A stretch of DNA of 64,000 nucleotides, taken from assembly GCF_009389715.1 (NCBI RefSeq), contig NC_052401.1, positions 5,064,071 through 5,128,070 on the forward strand, in the 5' to 3' direction. Under the pieces are notes generated by a model, which saw nothing but the letters and a program-made list of their open reading frames with translations, searched no databases and was not told where the DNA came from. Below are positions 25,301-39,200 of the stretch, one piece after another; positions within the stretch are counted from its first letter, which is position 1; each line of letters begins with the position of its first letter. A program made the translations under genes and the position numbers. The stretch comes from Phoenix dactylifera (Eukaryota > Streptophyta > Magnoliopsida > Arecales > Arecaceae).

Positions 25301-28300
25301 GAAAATTGTCATGATCTTCAGCAGGAAAACAAAGGAAAATTTATAAACTATAACAAACCATAACTATATCCAGCAAGGTTTCGTCTGTAACAAGCTTTCT
25401 TTGGTAGTCCTATTCTTTTAATGAGCATATTCTTCTTAATCCTTGAATAACAAGTATCATGTAAATGCGATCCAATTTTTACATCCACCTCTCTTACAAG
25501 TTTCCACTTCTAAAAACTATATTTTAGCAAGAAAAAAAGGTTAATAAATCACTGCATATGAATGAAGGATATGAAGACATGAGAGAGAAGATTCTAAGGC
25601 CTAGATGCGTTGAAAGGTGGCGGCCATATCTTTAGCTAAATACCCAAGTTGTACATCATTTTTGATATGCAACAAATAAACAGGGAAAACCATCAAGATT
25701 TAAAAGCAGAATACTAGGGTAATGTTTCAGAAAAACAAATAAGCATAACATATCACTAACAAAAAAGAAGATAACAGCCAGCAGCCTCCGCACTGTGTAT
25801 CATTCACTCAGGTACTCATACCCTTCACCCATCTAATTCAGATGAAAAATTGTACAGTGATAAGTTTCTGACCTACACATCATTCGACTTGTATAATGAC
25901 TGCTGAATCTTCATTCTTAGCCATCCGAACATAGATAGTAACATGATTAAGACCTTGTGATAGGTGCTCCATGATTGGATGGATCATCCGGTCAGAGTTC
26001 ACTTACATTTTAATTACCAAGAAGTCTGTATTAAGTGAATCCTTTTTTATATTAGAAGAAACTATAGAATTTTTCTTGAATATAAAAATAAAAATCACTA
26101 ACAAAAAAAAATCCAAAATTCCCCAAGTCGCGGCTTAGCATGACTTGAGTTTTGCATAGGACCATATCTCCACTTCAAATACTCTTCAGGCTTATGAGAG
26201 AAGCTCACCGTCAAGCAGCCAGACTCAGTATTCTCGAATTCAATCAGACGTTTAGTCAGTGTTGCCTCGCAGATGTGTACAACAGATACCTGATCAAATA
26301 TCAAGCACACGTTGTAGCAATTAACAAGGAAGGCCAGGTAAAATGATGAAGTATTGATAAGACTAAACTTTGCAGAAGCTTTTTGTCTTTTTTATTCTCA
26401 CAAAACAGGTTTAAGATTTTATTTATCGAAATATTCAACTGAAAATAGCAATTGAATTAGGTACAATACAAAAGCATCAACATTTCCAGACAGCTAGGAG
26501 TAGATACAATGATAAGAATAAGCTTTAAAAACACTTTTACACTTATTGTTGAACAAATTCAAGATTATATCTATTGGAAAATTCAACTGGAAATGGCAGT
26601 TAAAATGTAAAATATGGCATCATGAAAGCATCAACATTTTCAGTTAGCTTTTGAAAACTAATTAAGAGTACATATGTTCTTGTAAAAACATCAAAAGCCA
26701 TGCCATTGTTACATGGATTTAGGTATGGGGGTAAGGATCAAGCTTGTGTCTAGAAGTTTGATTAATCATATCCCCATATCTTAGGATATAGTGTCGAAAC
26801 TTGGCAAAAGAGGATCCACAAAATGGGTATGAGTATGTTGAAACATTATATATCATCTAACCTTGTAGGGATTGGCAGTGTCAAGATTCTAAATTCCATG
26901 GAATGAGGTTGTCCAGGTTTTTCCATGGAAAAGGATGCATCGCCGTCCAACTCTGTCCCGACGTTTGGGACAGGGATGTCCCAAGACATGCCGTTCAAAA
27001 TGCTGGGAGAATGGTGGGACAATCCTATCCCGACACTCGGGATGGTACCCCATCCTGGTGTCCCGCAAAATGTCCCACCAAGACTTGAGTCCTTGGGTGG
27101 TGTTTCATTTTATTCCCATGGGGTATACTTTATTACCCACTTGTGCCTTGTACATATACATTTTCCTATTATGTATGCACTCGTGCTTGTTTCATAAACA
27201 CCTATTCTTGTTTTTCACACTGACACAAGTATGGATTGGGGTAAGATATTTGAGTCCAACATGTTATCAAAGCTCTCGGGCAAGGCACTCTAATGGCTAG
27301 GTAAGGTGAGAGAAGGGGGTGGAAAAGATTAGAGAAACTTAAGAGAAAAAGTGAAAGAGAGTGCGGATGAAAGGGTGGGTGGTGCAAGGTACCTACTTAG
27401 GATTGGATGGGTTTGTCAGATTGCATTCGGACTATGTCAGGCAAACGAGCTTGGAGAAGGATGAAGCATATCAGTAGTGGGCAAGGGATACTGGCGTTGG
27501 ATAGTTTAAATTGGGAGAGGTCACCTTGGTGATGAAGGCTATGATACATGTAGTGCCAAAACAGTTGGAAAAGGATTAGGGATAGAACTTTAATTGGGTT
27601 GTCGACAATGTGTATTGCATGTAGTTCACTTGAGAGTTATGGTTTGCTGTACCAACCCATATTGCCTCATACTTGTTGTACCATACTGTATCGCTAACGT
27701 ACTGATATGGTATCAAGGTTCAGTATGGCGCAGGGGTCAAACTAGTCTCTAGTTTGATTGGAAACGGCCAGATTCGCCCGGTTCCGCACTGTACCAACCT
27801 ATACCGCTTGGTTATAGGCTTGAGAAAAGTGTCTCCGACCATGTGTCACTACGGGACCATACAATATTGGGCATATCGTACTGCACTAGTAAGATATTGG
27901 TATGGTACTGGTACAACAAACCTTACTTTAAGACCATTTTATGGATGGCTATGATTCCATCAAAATTTATATTTGATGTGCAAATTAAATTTAAGTCCCA
28001 ATTTACATGAGATTTTGCAACTCAGGTCCTCTTGATAATTTTTTTTATTTTTGGGCCCCTTTTTCTTGACCATTTACTTGATCAAGTTGTCACGAGTATA
28101 CAATAACATCGAAGTCTAGATATCATAAAGCCAAACCAATCAAAAGCTTTTCTTCCTTCATGAAAGTGAAGTTCAAATTCCTAACAAAGAGAATCACAAA
28201 TAGCTTACAGCAAGTTGCTTGTCTTGAGTTGTAGGCTCCCACTAGCATTGATTTATGCATTTTATTCATGTCAAAGGAGGGAAATGGTCTAAAGGAGGAG

Positions 28301-31300
28301 GAAAGGAAGGTAATGGTAAAAAAAAAAAAAAATTGAACTAAAAAGTGTCAAATGAGAGAAAAGTTGGTTGTTGACTGAAAGCTAATGACTAGCAGCTAAA
28401 ACCTCATTTAAAAGATTTTTTATAAATGATCCCATCGTAGACATGTGAGGCTTTCTAGTTTCCACAAAAGAACAAAAAACCATTTAGAAAAAGAACTCTT
28501 TTTTGGTTAAGGAGTATTATTGTATTAGATAAAGCATATGGCCAGTATAGGCCATACAAAGATGGTCACAACCTAACAAAGAAAATATGGTATAGGCAAC
28601 AACTCCACCATCAATCCAACAACTGCTTGAACATCGTGCATAGGAAGGAGCATCTAAAGCACTTGCTAATAGACACAACCATGGTCTGCCCTCTGCCGTA
28701 GCAGTCCGTACCGGCTGGTACGGGTCGGTACGTACCGGTCCAACCTAGGACCGGTACCGTATCAGTGTGGAATCCGGTACCGGTAACTTATCATTGGAGA
28801 ACCGGTATGGGATCGGTACGGAACTGGTACGAGACCGGTATGGGACCCGTACGAGACCGGTCCGGGCTGCCACCGATACGCCGACCGGTACCGGTACGGC
28901 AGACCTTGGACACAACCCTTAACTAAGGAGCAGACATCAGAATCACATGCTTCAAACCTGCAAGTGGGTGAGGGCAGCAATGGAAGGAGGTTAAAGAGAT
29001 AGGTTCGGAGGGCCGGGCTGCACTAGTGCATGCAATAGGTGAAAATAGGGTGATGATGATCTACCAAGGACCAAGTAGGTGCAACAGAGAGACAAAACAT
29101 ACTCAAGCATGAGTGGCCACAGCCGGTGACTCCACCACCATGTCTACCTTAGATGGATCCACCGTGTTTTCAACCAAATTAGTTGCAGTGATATTGGTGG
29201 TTTGCAAATACAAGTCATCAAACAACCAGGTCCACAGGTGTTCCTCTTTGTCCAACATCCCCATTGCCATCAATTCCCAGACCCCCCTTAGGCCACCAAC
29301 AACCATGTTCCATTCCCAAGCTTTCCCCTCGGATGGCTGGTGTGCCACTACAGGCTGTGATGCCTAGACTTGAACACCAAGTTTGCTCATGGCCACCTGA
29401 CACTCCTAATCCAACAACCATGTCAATCACTTCCAACATTTGGCTCCTCAACATGCCTCTCCAAGTTTCACTAATTTTATCCTAGAACTCTCATGTGAAA
29501 GCCATAGGCAACAATTTAAGTTTTAATTACTATATAACTAAGAGAAGAAAGTTTAAGAAATATAAAGTGTATCAAAAACAACACATGCACGTATAGAGAC
29601 ATATCTGCAATATAGCTAGATATGAAATGCGCAGAAAAGTGGTCTCCACCATTTTAAGGTAGAATACAACAAAAAAGAACAAGCTTATGACAATTTCCAC
29701 TTCTACCATTATCTCTCTCCAATTCTTTTCCTTCTTTCTCTATTCACCAAAAATTTGCGATTGCTAAACTTATCATTCTTTACAATATCCATGCAACAAT
29801 TGGCATTATTCTCAACATAATTCTAATAGCCCTAAAATTATTTATCATGTGATTAAGCTAGATGAAAGGGAATTAGATGGTATAAGAAATTGTAATTGCC
29901 ATCCAAAAGTTACAATCCAAGCACATGCTTTGATGACAAGCAAGGTGTAATACTTGGTTACCTTCTAAACTAATTACAGGAAGTGCTTAGGAAGTGGGTG
30001 CTAAAACAAGACTTAGAGAGAGAGATTTGAAATCTTGATTGCAGCATAAGTCTCAAACCCATGTTACATGATATATCAGCAGTGGGGTATCAGCTGATTC
30101 TGCAAATTAAGTAGATAGCTGCCATACCGCATCTCATACCGTACTAATACATGAACGATATGGGGGGCATGCCTCAAGAATGCAAACTTTGTTAGCTAGA
30201 TACCCTAGGTAGAAGTTCTGGCTACCAAGGGTGAAAGACATGAAATCTACCAAGCAAGCACCCAAAGTGGAGATTGCCAACAATACAAACCCACCATGCA
30301 GTGTACATTAAAACTTGATAGAAGTTGAGGTATTTTTTGTTTCATATAAAGTAAATATAGCAGGACTTATGAAATTTGATCATTTTAGATGTTGCTCCTA
30401 GGTACTTAAGAAGAAGCATGCAAGGTTATTTCCACCGACAGCTCCAAAAATACTTAAGTTTAAGATTGTTTAATTCAAGGACTGCGGAACCGGAACCGGG
30501 CACTGTACCAGTTGTCCGGCGGGATGTGCCGGGCCGGGCCCGCATCGTGCCGGGCCGGGCCCGCGTCGTGCCGTGCTGGGCCCATATCGACACATCTTCT
30601 ACGGCAAGGTAGAGGGATAACGAGAGAAGAAAAGAGAGAGAGAGAGTGGGGGAGGGAGGGAGAGGGAGAGGAGGGAAGAGAGAGGTCGGGGCCGGCGGAG
30701 GCCGGGGAGCCTCCGCACGGAGGCGAAGCCCCACCTCCGCGTCTCTCCAGCCTCTGCCTCCTCCACGTGGAGGCTCCTCGGCCTCCGTCGGCCGACCCCG
30801 ACCTCTCTCTTCCCTCCTCTCCCTCTTCCTCTCCCTCTCCCTCTCTCCCCCGCTCTCTCTCTCTCTCTTTTTCTCTTCTCCTTCTTCCCCTCCGGCAAGT
30901 CATCTCGGTTTCAATGGCAGAACCATCCCTGTCCGCCACTGGTACGGCCCAGGATGTCCCGAATCGGGCGGTTCGGGATGATTCCGCAGGCCTTGGTTTA
31001 ATTGGTAAACATATGAAAGTTTTGGTAGTTAAGATTAAAGAAACAGTCATTTCAATTTTGACAAGGGCAAATCATACAACGAAGATTCATTATGGCACTA
31101 AAACTGTCTCATGTTATAATGTGAGTATATATAAAACAATCTACCATCCCAAGAAATAACAATGAATCAAATTATCAATATGGGTTTGTTATCGAGTATA
31201 GAGTAATTCAAATATTTTGCTAAAGAGGGAGAAAAACTGCACATACTTTAAAATTGCACATAGCAACAACTGCTTAATAGAGGATGAGTACTGGAATTTA

Positions 31301-34300
31301 AGTTAACTTAATTACATGAAATTACAAACAATGTCCATCATGACCTTTTAATTTCATAATACATGATTTATTCACATTCCATTGGATTTATTAACCAATC
31401 AGTTATGTAGCGTACAATGCAAGTTTATCAGCAGTAAGCTTCTTATGACTTACGATCTCGGATTTAGAATAGTTGAGCCCATGAGAAAGTGCAGATATGT
31501 ACAACGCTGCACCACATAATCCGCTAGGTTTTCTCCCTGTCTATAATACAATAAGCCATGTCATGTGATGAAGAAACATGCTTGATTATACTAACCTCAT
31601 CCGAATGTTTAAAATTTAAAAAGGGGTAGGAGAACAAAAGCAGTAAGATGCTTACCTGCATCCAATCTCGTTTCATACTTGCTACTATGCGCAGTGCAGT
31701 TTCAGAAACTGCATTATTTTTTCGACACAACAAACCTAAAAATAAACAAAAAAATAATATATCTGGTAATTTATGGATGAAATCAAATCTACAAGTACCC
31801 TGACAACAAACACTGATTAAGAAAAGGAATCTAAGGTTATCTGTGACAATATTTAACACCTCAATCAATGCAGCATGGATTCTAATATACATCTTCTAAT
31901 AGATTTCTACTAATACATTCACAAATCCGGCACTAATTACCACTTGCATTGCAAATTTATGGTGACCAAGCTACAAAACAAGGCCATTTAATATATAATG
32001 AGAATGAGGTGTTAATCTTCAAATAAATAGAAACCATCAATCCGATTATACACAGAAAAAGGCAGACTAACCAGGAAAAATATCATATAGTTGCGAAGAA
32101 GGATAAACATACTATTTTTATCAACTGATACTTTAAGGCATAACAAATAACATTGAATACCTTGATTTTACCAGATGAAGAGGAAAGCGATTAAATTATG
32201 GAACCAGAAAAGATTTTTCTTGAGAGTTTTTCTATTTTATTATCTAAACAATGGATAAGTATTATTTTTGAGCATAAACAATTGGAGTTAATATATGGCA
32301 CATTGGAATATTTTCCGTAAAGTGGTCAATCATCCATGATAAGGTAAATTTTGAAAAGTTTGGAAGGAGATTTTATCAGTTCAAATATAGATATTCTAAA
32401 AAGGAGTTCATCTATGTGTAGGCTCACTTCAGTCTTCGTTAAATCTGCTACCAGATTGTCAGAAATGGTTATCAATGGTATCAGAGATAAAGGAATCTCA
32501 ACCAAAAGATTGTAGGCCATCAGAACATAGCTCCTGAATTGATGGTTCTAGAAGCGGTAACACAGCAGACAAAGTAGCTCAATAAAGGGATTAGATGATC
32601 TCAAGCACAACCTGCAGATTCCTTTCCAAGAATTTTAACTTAACTTACTAACTTCCTCTTAAAATCAATTAATAAAGGGGAAAATCTTCTATTTTCTATG
32701 TCTCAACCATTCGATCTTCGAAACACTTTTTATCTCAAATCCATTCTCTTTATGATATTATCATTAGCAACAACCACTGAAAAAGAAATCCTGACTATGT
32801 TCCTATCAAGGCATCGCCATTGTACCTTTTGTGTTACTGTTCATCACTAAATTGTCACAGGAAGATTTGACACTAGAGATGAATTGCCTCCAAAACAACA
32901 TGCAAGCCATCTACATGGGTGCTATAAGATCTAGTAATTAGCTGACTAGCTCGTGACTCAGGATATTACCAATTACTAGTGTCTGATGGCTGATCATCAA
33001 TCAACACCGAACACATAAATTGAAGCAAAAGGTGCGGGTTTCGATGGACTTCATAAATATCCAGTCAGGATCTACAGTCACCAGAATTTTCAGCAACCGC
33101 ATGACTAGTGATGAGAAAATTGGCTGTGAACGCCTTCGACAAAAAGATTTCATATAGTGGGTCTCAGGACAATTGTCATTATATGCCAATTTAAAGTGGG
33201 GGTTCTCAAGACAACACAAAGCTAAACATATATCCTGATAGACCCTCACCATGTACTAACACAACAGAGAAAAGGGTTGCATAGGGACATCACATAAAGA
33301 ATGGACAAATATAGGGACATCACACAAAAAATTCTGTGTTATAATATGCAAGAGAATTTACACAAAATTTAGTATCATATATGAACTAAATTTCTACTAC
33401 CAAATTGCAAACTTTCTCATAAAAGAAATAAGAGAGAGAATTTTCAAAACATAAACAGAGTGAAGGAGCCAAAGAAATGCAAACTAAATAACAATATACT
33501 GAAAGCACTTAACAAGCATCACCTCCAAAAATTCAAAGCAACACTTGCCCCAATGATCTTCAGGGATTTAAAACACGATAGAATTATACAAAAGAAACAT
33601 ATCTCTAGAGAAGACCAAAATTCTGATTAGAAAACAAGAACCAAATCAACCACAGAAAAGGTAAACAAAGGATTATCATGCACCTACGCTCTGTGAATCG
33701 ATGGATGAAAAGGCTGGGATCAATAAGTTTCTGGACAATTGGATGTTCTGCAAGACTTAATGTTTTGCAGAGCTGTAGAAACACGGCACCTAACACATAA
33801 CTGTTAAAAAGAACTTTTAGATGAGCAAGGTACACCATGTATATGTAGTATATATAAGACCAAACAAATGCCACAAAAGATACTCTTTCTTTTATCTGCT
33901 TTTGAAGAAAGAAAAAGGGGTCAGAAGCATACGTACACATTTATCTGTAGATAGTCTGAAAAATCGATAAGAAGGTATGCTTTCTTAGTTTGCCTGGAAA
34001 CAAAAAAAGAAACAAGGGCATGGATAGTTAAAATGTCAATCCTCACTGCAGTAATGTCTCTCAAAGATACAAAATTAATGGGTTGGTACAACTCATGCAC
34101 ACTTCCAAGCAGCTAGCAGTATATACACTGGCATGTTCAGACATAATGTTGCTAAAGGCAGTTGCCTAGGAGCCTGGGCAGCTGCCTAGGGGACTATGTG
34201 CGCTCAAAAAGTTGGAAACATGTACTTCTGCACCATGATTAGCATGGTACAAAAGGCAAGCAGAAGGGTCAATCTACCGGCTCCTTGTGAGATTGTCAAC

Positions 34301-36129
34301 CACTACCTTGATAAAGAAGTTGAAAAGTTAGGGCCTGATATTTCTTTCATTAAGCAACGTAATCCATGTGGTGTGATCCTGATAAATGGTAGTTGGTCAG
34401 CGCCGAATAGGATAAACATCATTCTTTTCCTCATTTATTGTGACATAAAAATACAAAAATAGTATTTCCACACATGCAGGTAAGGTTGTGTACATCCAAC
34501 TCTCCCCAGATCTTGCAGTAGTGGAAGCCTCGTGCACTAGGATGCTCTTTCGCCTTTTTTTAGCCGACCCCAACTAAGTTTGGGATTAAGACTTAGTTGA
34601 GTTGAATTGAGTATTCGGGCATAAAATTGTTTTTCCACAAGACTAAAAATGCATTTACACAACTCCAAGACCACATATACACACTCAACTTTGATGGTGG
34701 GACCTACTAATCAGATGGGCAAGAAGTATGTTATGCAGGTAGAACAGGACCCATAACTAAAAGAAGGCTGGAGAGGAGTTAACAAAGAGAAGGGCACATA
34801 TTATAGATCCCCCATGTAGCATATTACATAGATTGGCAAGAGGATCTCCAAATATAAACAAAACAAGTAAATGGCTAATGCCTACACAGATGATGGCTGT
34901 TAAAGATTATAATGCAATTAATAGCCATTTTTGAGCCATTTACAACGACGTTGAGCCATAAATCGCATCCAAGACATGAATTATGATGGCATATTTGAGG
35001 ACCATGGAGAGGAAAGGAGGTTGAGAAAGCTATCTCAAATATTAATGGATTACGCTTTACACGGTGGAGCTCCTTTAGAGTCTTAAGATTAGATAATGGT
35101 GATAAGCACACAAATAAGGCAGTATATGATTCATTTCAGAAGAAAGAGTGCCGATACTGCAAACAAATTAGCTTGTCCATAGCACTATGAAAGATGCTAG
35201 AATATTTTTACAAGTAAAACATGCGGATGGATAAGACATGCATTACCCACTTTGCTTTCATAGTTTAACCTAACTATTCCATCAATATTTCCACCTTCTG
35301 CTTTGCATTGACCCCCGATAGTCTTTGGTCATAAACTCTCACCTTCTCAAAGATAGGTTATCTATTCTGAAAATCCAGGTTAGTCAAACTCCACCTATAG
35401 AAGAAAAGAAAGAGGATAAAATAAGCTTGTCCATGCTAAGATTGGGCATTAACGCGCAAGTTGAGTTTCCAAATTTTGACTTTGATGATGCAAATCAAAC
35501 TCATAACAGTCAAATCTTCCCCTTAGCTTGGACAATAGTCAAACCAATTTGCACCTACTTCTTTCCAAGGAAACAATATGGGTGTCTACTTTTTCAAAAC
35601 TGACTGTGAATAATCTACCTCAGTCTACCGAGCCAGGTGCTAGGGATCTATCCAAACAATGACTCCCGTGAGGTAAAGGATGGGTAACGCAAGACAACTG
35701 CATCTAAGTACCTCTCAATTTATTGTGTATTATTTACTCCTTTATTGCATTCTTTATACAAATATTAACTGCACTAACCATATATTAGTATGATTTTACA
35801 TGATTTCAATTGTTTTTAACTCAAAATTTCAGCATCACTTTCTTGCTAAATTATGTCTGATGCTATGCAATGCTAGTTATTTTTTTAAGTTGTATTGTTA
35901 GAAAGTTAAGAGTACTTGAAATAGTTCAGGAGATAAGTTTCTCAGCATTTCAATACACATATTTCAAAGAATTACGATCAAAGTGCTCCTAAACAAGTTG
36001 ATTAACAAGGGAGAAAAAAACTGGCTGGGAGAGAAAAAAGTGGCCTACGTTTAGCCTGTTACATTATCGGTTTTCTATCTTTTGGCATAGTTGCATATTT
36101 ATCCATGTAATTATATTGAAGTGTCAGCA

Positions 36130-36214
<85 letters not shown>

Positions 36215-39200
36215 ATGTCAGCCATTAGATCACACATGATACATAATACTAAAGTCTAATAGCTAGAACAACTTCAAGCCATAGAGTTCTACTAAATAGT
36301 CTCACTCTTATTAGCATGTCAACCTTACAGTATCCTTCGCCATTTTATGTAATCCCACTGAATCTTATATAATTACTTCAAAAGTTAAATTCTCAACTAC
36401 CTATGACTCATAGCCAAGGTTTTAAATACCAGTACCAAACCCCATACTTTTTTTCATTCGAATGGTCGGTATCGGTACAGTACCAGTATCAATGGTATGT
36501 ACCGAAACTGATAGCAGCAAAAAGAATGAGAAACCATCGATACCAACTAATACAGTTGGCATGGTACTGTCGATATGCATGGGTACAAATGAGTACTGCC
36601 AATATGTACTAGCACAGATGATTTCAATGACCCAGAACCTGTATTGGTGTAGTTTCATGTTGAAATGGTATAGTACTAACAGTACTGACCCATTCCATCA
36701 ATTTTTGAATCCATGCTCATAACTACTTATACATAAAGCTTTTTAAGAATCAAACTACTTGGATATTGTTTATGTTACTATGATCTTCACATTTCCATGT
36801 ATTTGCCATGAGTTCCCTTTCTATGGGACATCCTTTAAATTTGAATAATACAAAACACACTAACTGAACAGAAATTATTTTTTTGTTTGGAATGTCATTC
36901 ATAAAAGATATAATTGATATGGGCAACTACACATGTAAATTTTCTTCATGTTTTAAACCCACCTTCCAAGATGTCCATACATTATGTTGTTCGCTGGTTC
37001 AAAGTTTTCATTAAATCTATAAAATCAAAGGCTCATTTTAATAACTAAACAAATGGCCCTGATGTATACCTTCTTGTATTTTTAGTATATATCAACTACG
37101 ATTTCATTTAGAAATTTTCTTCAAGGAAAAAAATCCCTAAGAATCCTCTTAGGGCCTGTTTGGATAATCGCGTGCAGTCTGGCAGGAATCATAGGACGGC
37201 AGGGAGGACACAAACAGACATAGGCCACGTCAGGCTTATATTCACAAGATTCACAGGAATGCCTTTGAAGTGGGTCGGCCGAATACCATGGGGAGAAAAA
37301 AATGGCCTCAGTAGGTCATTTTTTCCTCCTTGCAGAAATGACTGGGAGAGGTCCAACAGAGATGGGCTAGGTCAGGCCTCATATTCAATAATACCAGAAA
37401 TTATGTTTCTAATTGATCCAATAGGATTATCCAAACAGGCCCTTATCTCTAAATAGGATAATTTATCAAATCATTTGGTTGTGATGATTCCTAGTTACTT
37501 ATTACAAACTATTAGTCGACGTGGATTTAACTCATGCAGCAAGGGCCAATTTATCTAGTATCCATGATTTCCAAGTTAGTGCTAGCTATTTTCCACCACG
37601 ATAGTCTTCCATCCAGATATTAAAGTTTACCTACTTAAATGATATCAAATTCGTTTCATCAAATTCGTTTGTGCTGCATGAATACTTATCACCTACAGTG
37701 AGGGCTAAGAATTTTACACCACATGTTGCCTTCACATCATTCATGTGTTGATCGAGCATCAAGTATATGCTCCACCAAGTGAGTGGACCACTAATAAAAA
37801 CTAACAAGTAATGAAGTGCATGTAGGAGAAAAAAAAAGAAGTCTATGAGCATAATACTAGTTTAGAATTTAGATTTCAAATCATAAGAAAGCCATGACCA
37901 TAGCATTACGACTGATAATTATATTCTGGAATCGTCCTTACCGACAAGCAATGTAAAGGCAAGCAGCTGCAACATGAGATGTTCTCCGCCCCCTAGTGAA
38001 ATTCTTGTCAACAGCTATCTTCAAAAAAGTAAAAGGCAGGATCTTGTGAGTAAATTAATTTACATATGAATTTCTTGGAAATAGAATCAAGCTCGAGTCA
38101 GAAGTTGAATACTTGATAAAAAGCATGAGCTTTGTTGATTATAGAATCCCCACCACCCACTCGCAGACTATTTACAATATCCCTAATCTCATCTCTCCCT
38201 GTAAGATGTAGAAGAGGAAAATGATATTGATGGATGAAAAGGAATTAACATAACCCATGTGATAAGCTAAACTTCAGCTCCAAGATTGCTTGTTAAAATA
38301 GATAAGGAAAGTAGAAAAGCATGGGTAACTGTAAGCATATGAATGCAGCATAAACACATTTCGTGAAAACTTGTCCTTGACATATTAATAACAGAATCTT
38401 CTACTTTCTATTTACCAAGCATAGGAAGATATTTTGCAAGGGGCAAAGCAAAAAATAAGAAACCATAACCCTCCCACCCTTCTCTTTCTGGAGGTGGTAA
38501 GGTTGCCTTTGAGGTCACTAGGTTAGATACGTGACAACAATTCTCTTGCAGTTCTTAAGGCGAAATGCAGAAAAGGAATCCAGAATACTATGAGAAAGTT
38601 CTAAAAAATCTAAAAACTTCTTCAGTCTTTAGATACCTAAAAGAAGACCACTGACATGCATCTTTGAAACATGAACATACCTAATATGCACTAGAAGCAT
38701 AATTATGAGACAGATGGCCATCATCGGACCTATATAAATCAAAAAATTTAGGAATTGGCTCTGCTTACAAGACATCTTTTTTTTTTTAGAGAACTTCCAC
38801 CTTGTTATGACCTGATCCATTATAATTCGCATTGTAATCCATCTTTTGCAATCTACCATGATGTTTTCATAAGAATTATATTAAATCAGTTTTCTATTTT
38901 AGATAAACTCAAAAATGCAACTACATGCAATAAAATATTTTTTTTGGATCCCTTCCTTTGCATCACATACCAGAGTCTAACACCAACACATTTTTTCTGT
39001 ATCCAAGCAACAGAGCAAAGCTCCAACTTCAGCTACTAACCCTTATTCCAGCTAAAAAAATATATACATCTTACATCTCAGAAAAAAGGTAAGCAAGCAA
39101 ACCGAGAATTTCCCAAGAATAACATAAAATCTTAGTTCTGCACACATTTACTATAAACACAAGTGACTAACTTGCCAAATGGCATTATAAACCCATGCAT

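Larger units (their letters stand above)
26290..31453 (-). other. BRF1 intron 9 (5.2 kb), host of several GC-rich repeats
   Basis: This is the largest BRF1 intron. It contains islands at 26926-27085, 27650-27910, 28690-28910 and 30485-30990, separated by AT-rich sequence. A TTATCAAAGC stretch near 27263 recalls a decayed primer-binding site of an LTR element, but no LTR pair could be matched. Confidence 0.6.
33994..37941 (-). other. BRF1 intron 5 (3.9 kb)
   Basis: This intron separates two exons of the first cyclin repeat. It carries the SINE fragment, a (TA)n microsatellite, a GTACC-type repeat and a complete Tourist-like MITE, all listed separately. A GCCTAGG-rich short palindrome lies at 34160-34195. 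No gene was seen in the rest. Confidence 0.6.

Noticed and set aside
27240..27300. Decayed primer-binding site of a copia element (TTATCAAAGCTCT)
   Set aside because: It resembles TGGTATCAGAGC only loosely, and no LTR pair or polyprotein could be found around it.
30475..31159. Long overlapping open frames on both strands (up to 215 codons)
   Set aside because: They lie in the GC-rich hairpin and GA/CT tracts. The peptides are low-complexity Arg/Gly/Ser/Leu with no domain, and the symmetry of the inverted repeat explains openness on both strands.
34196..34462. 88-codon plus-strand frame in BRF1 intron 5
   Set aside because: No domain. It is next to the SINE fragment and is probably repeat-derived.
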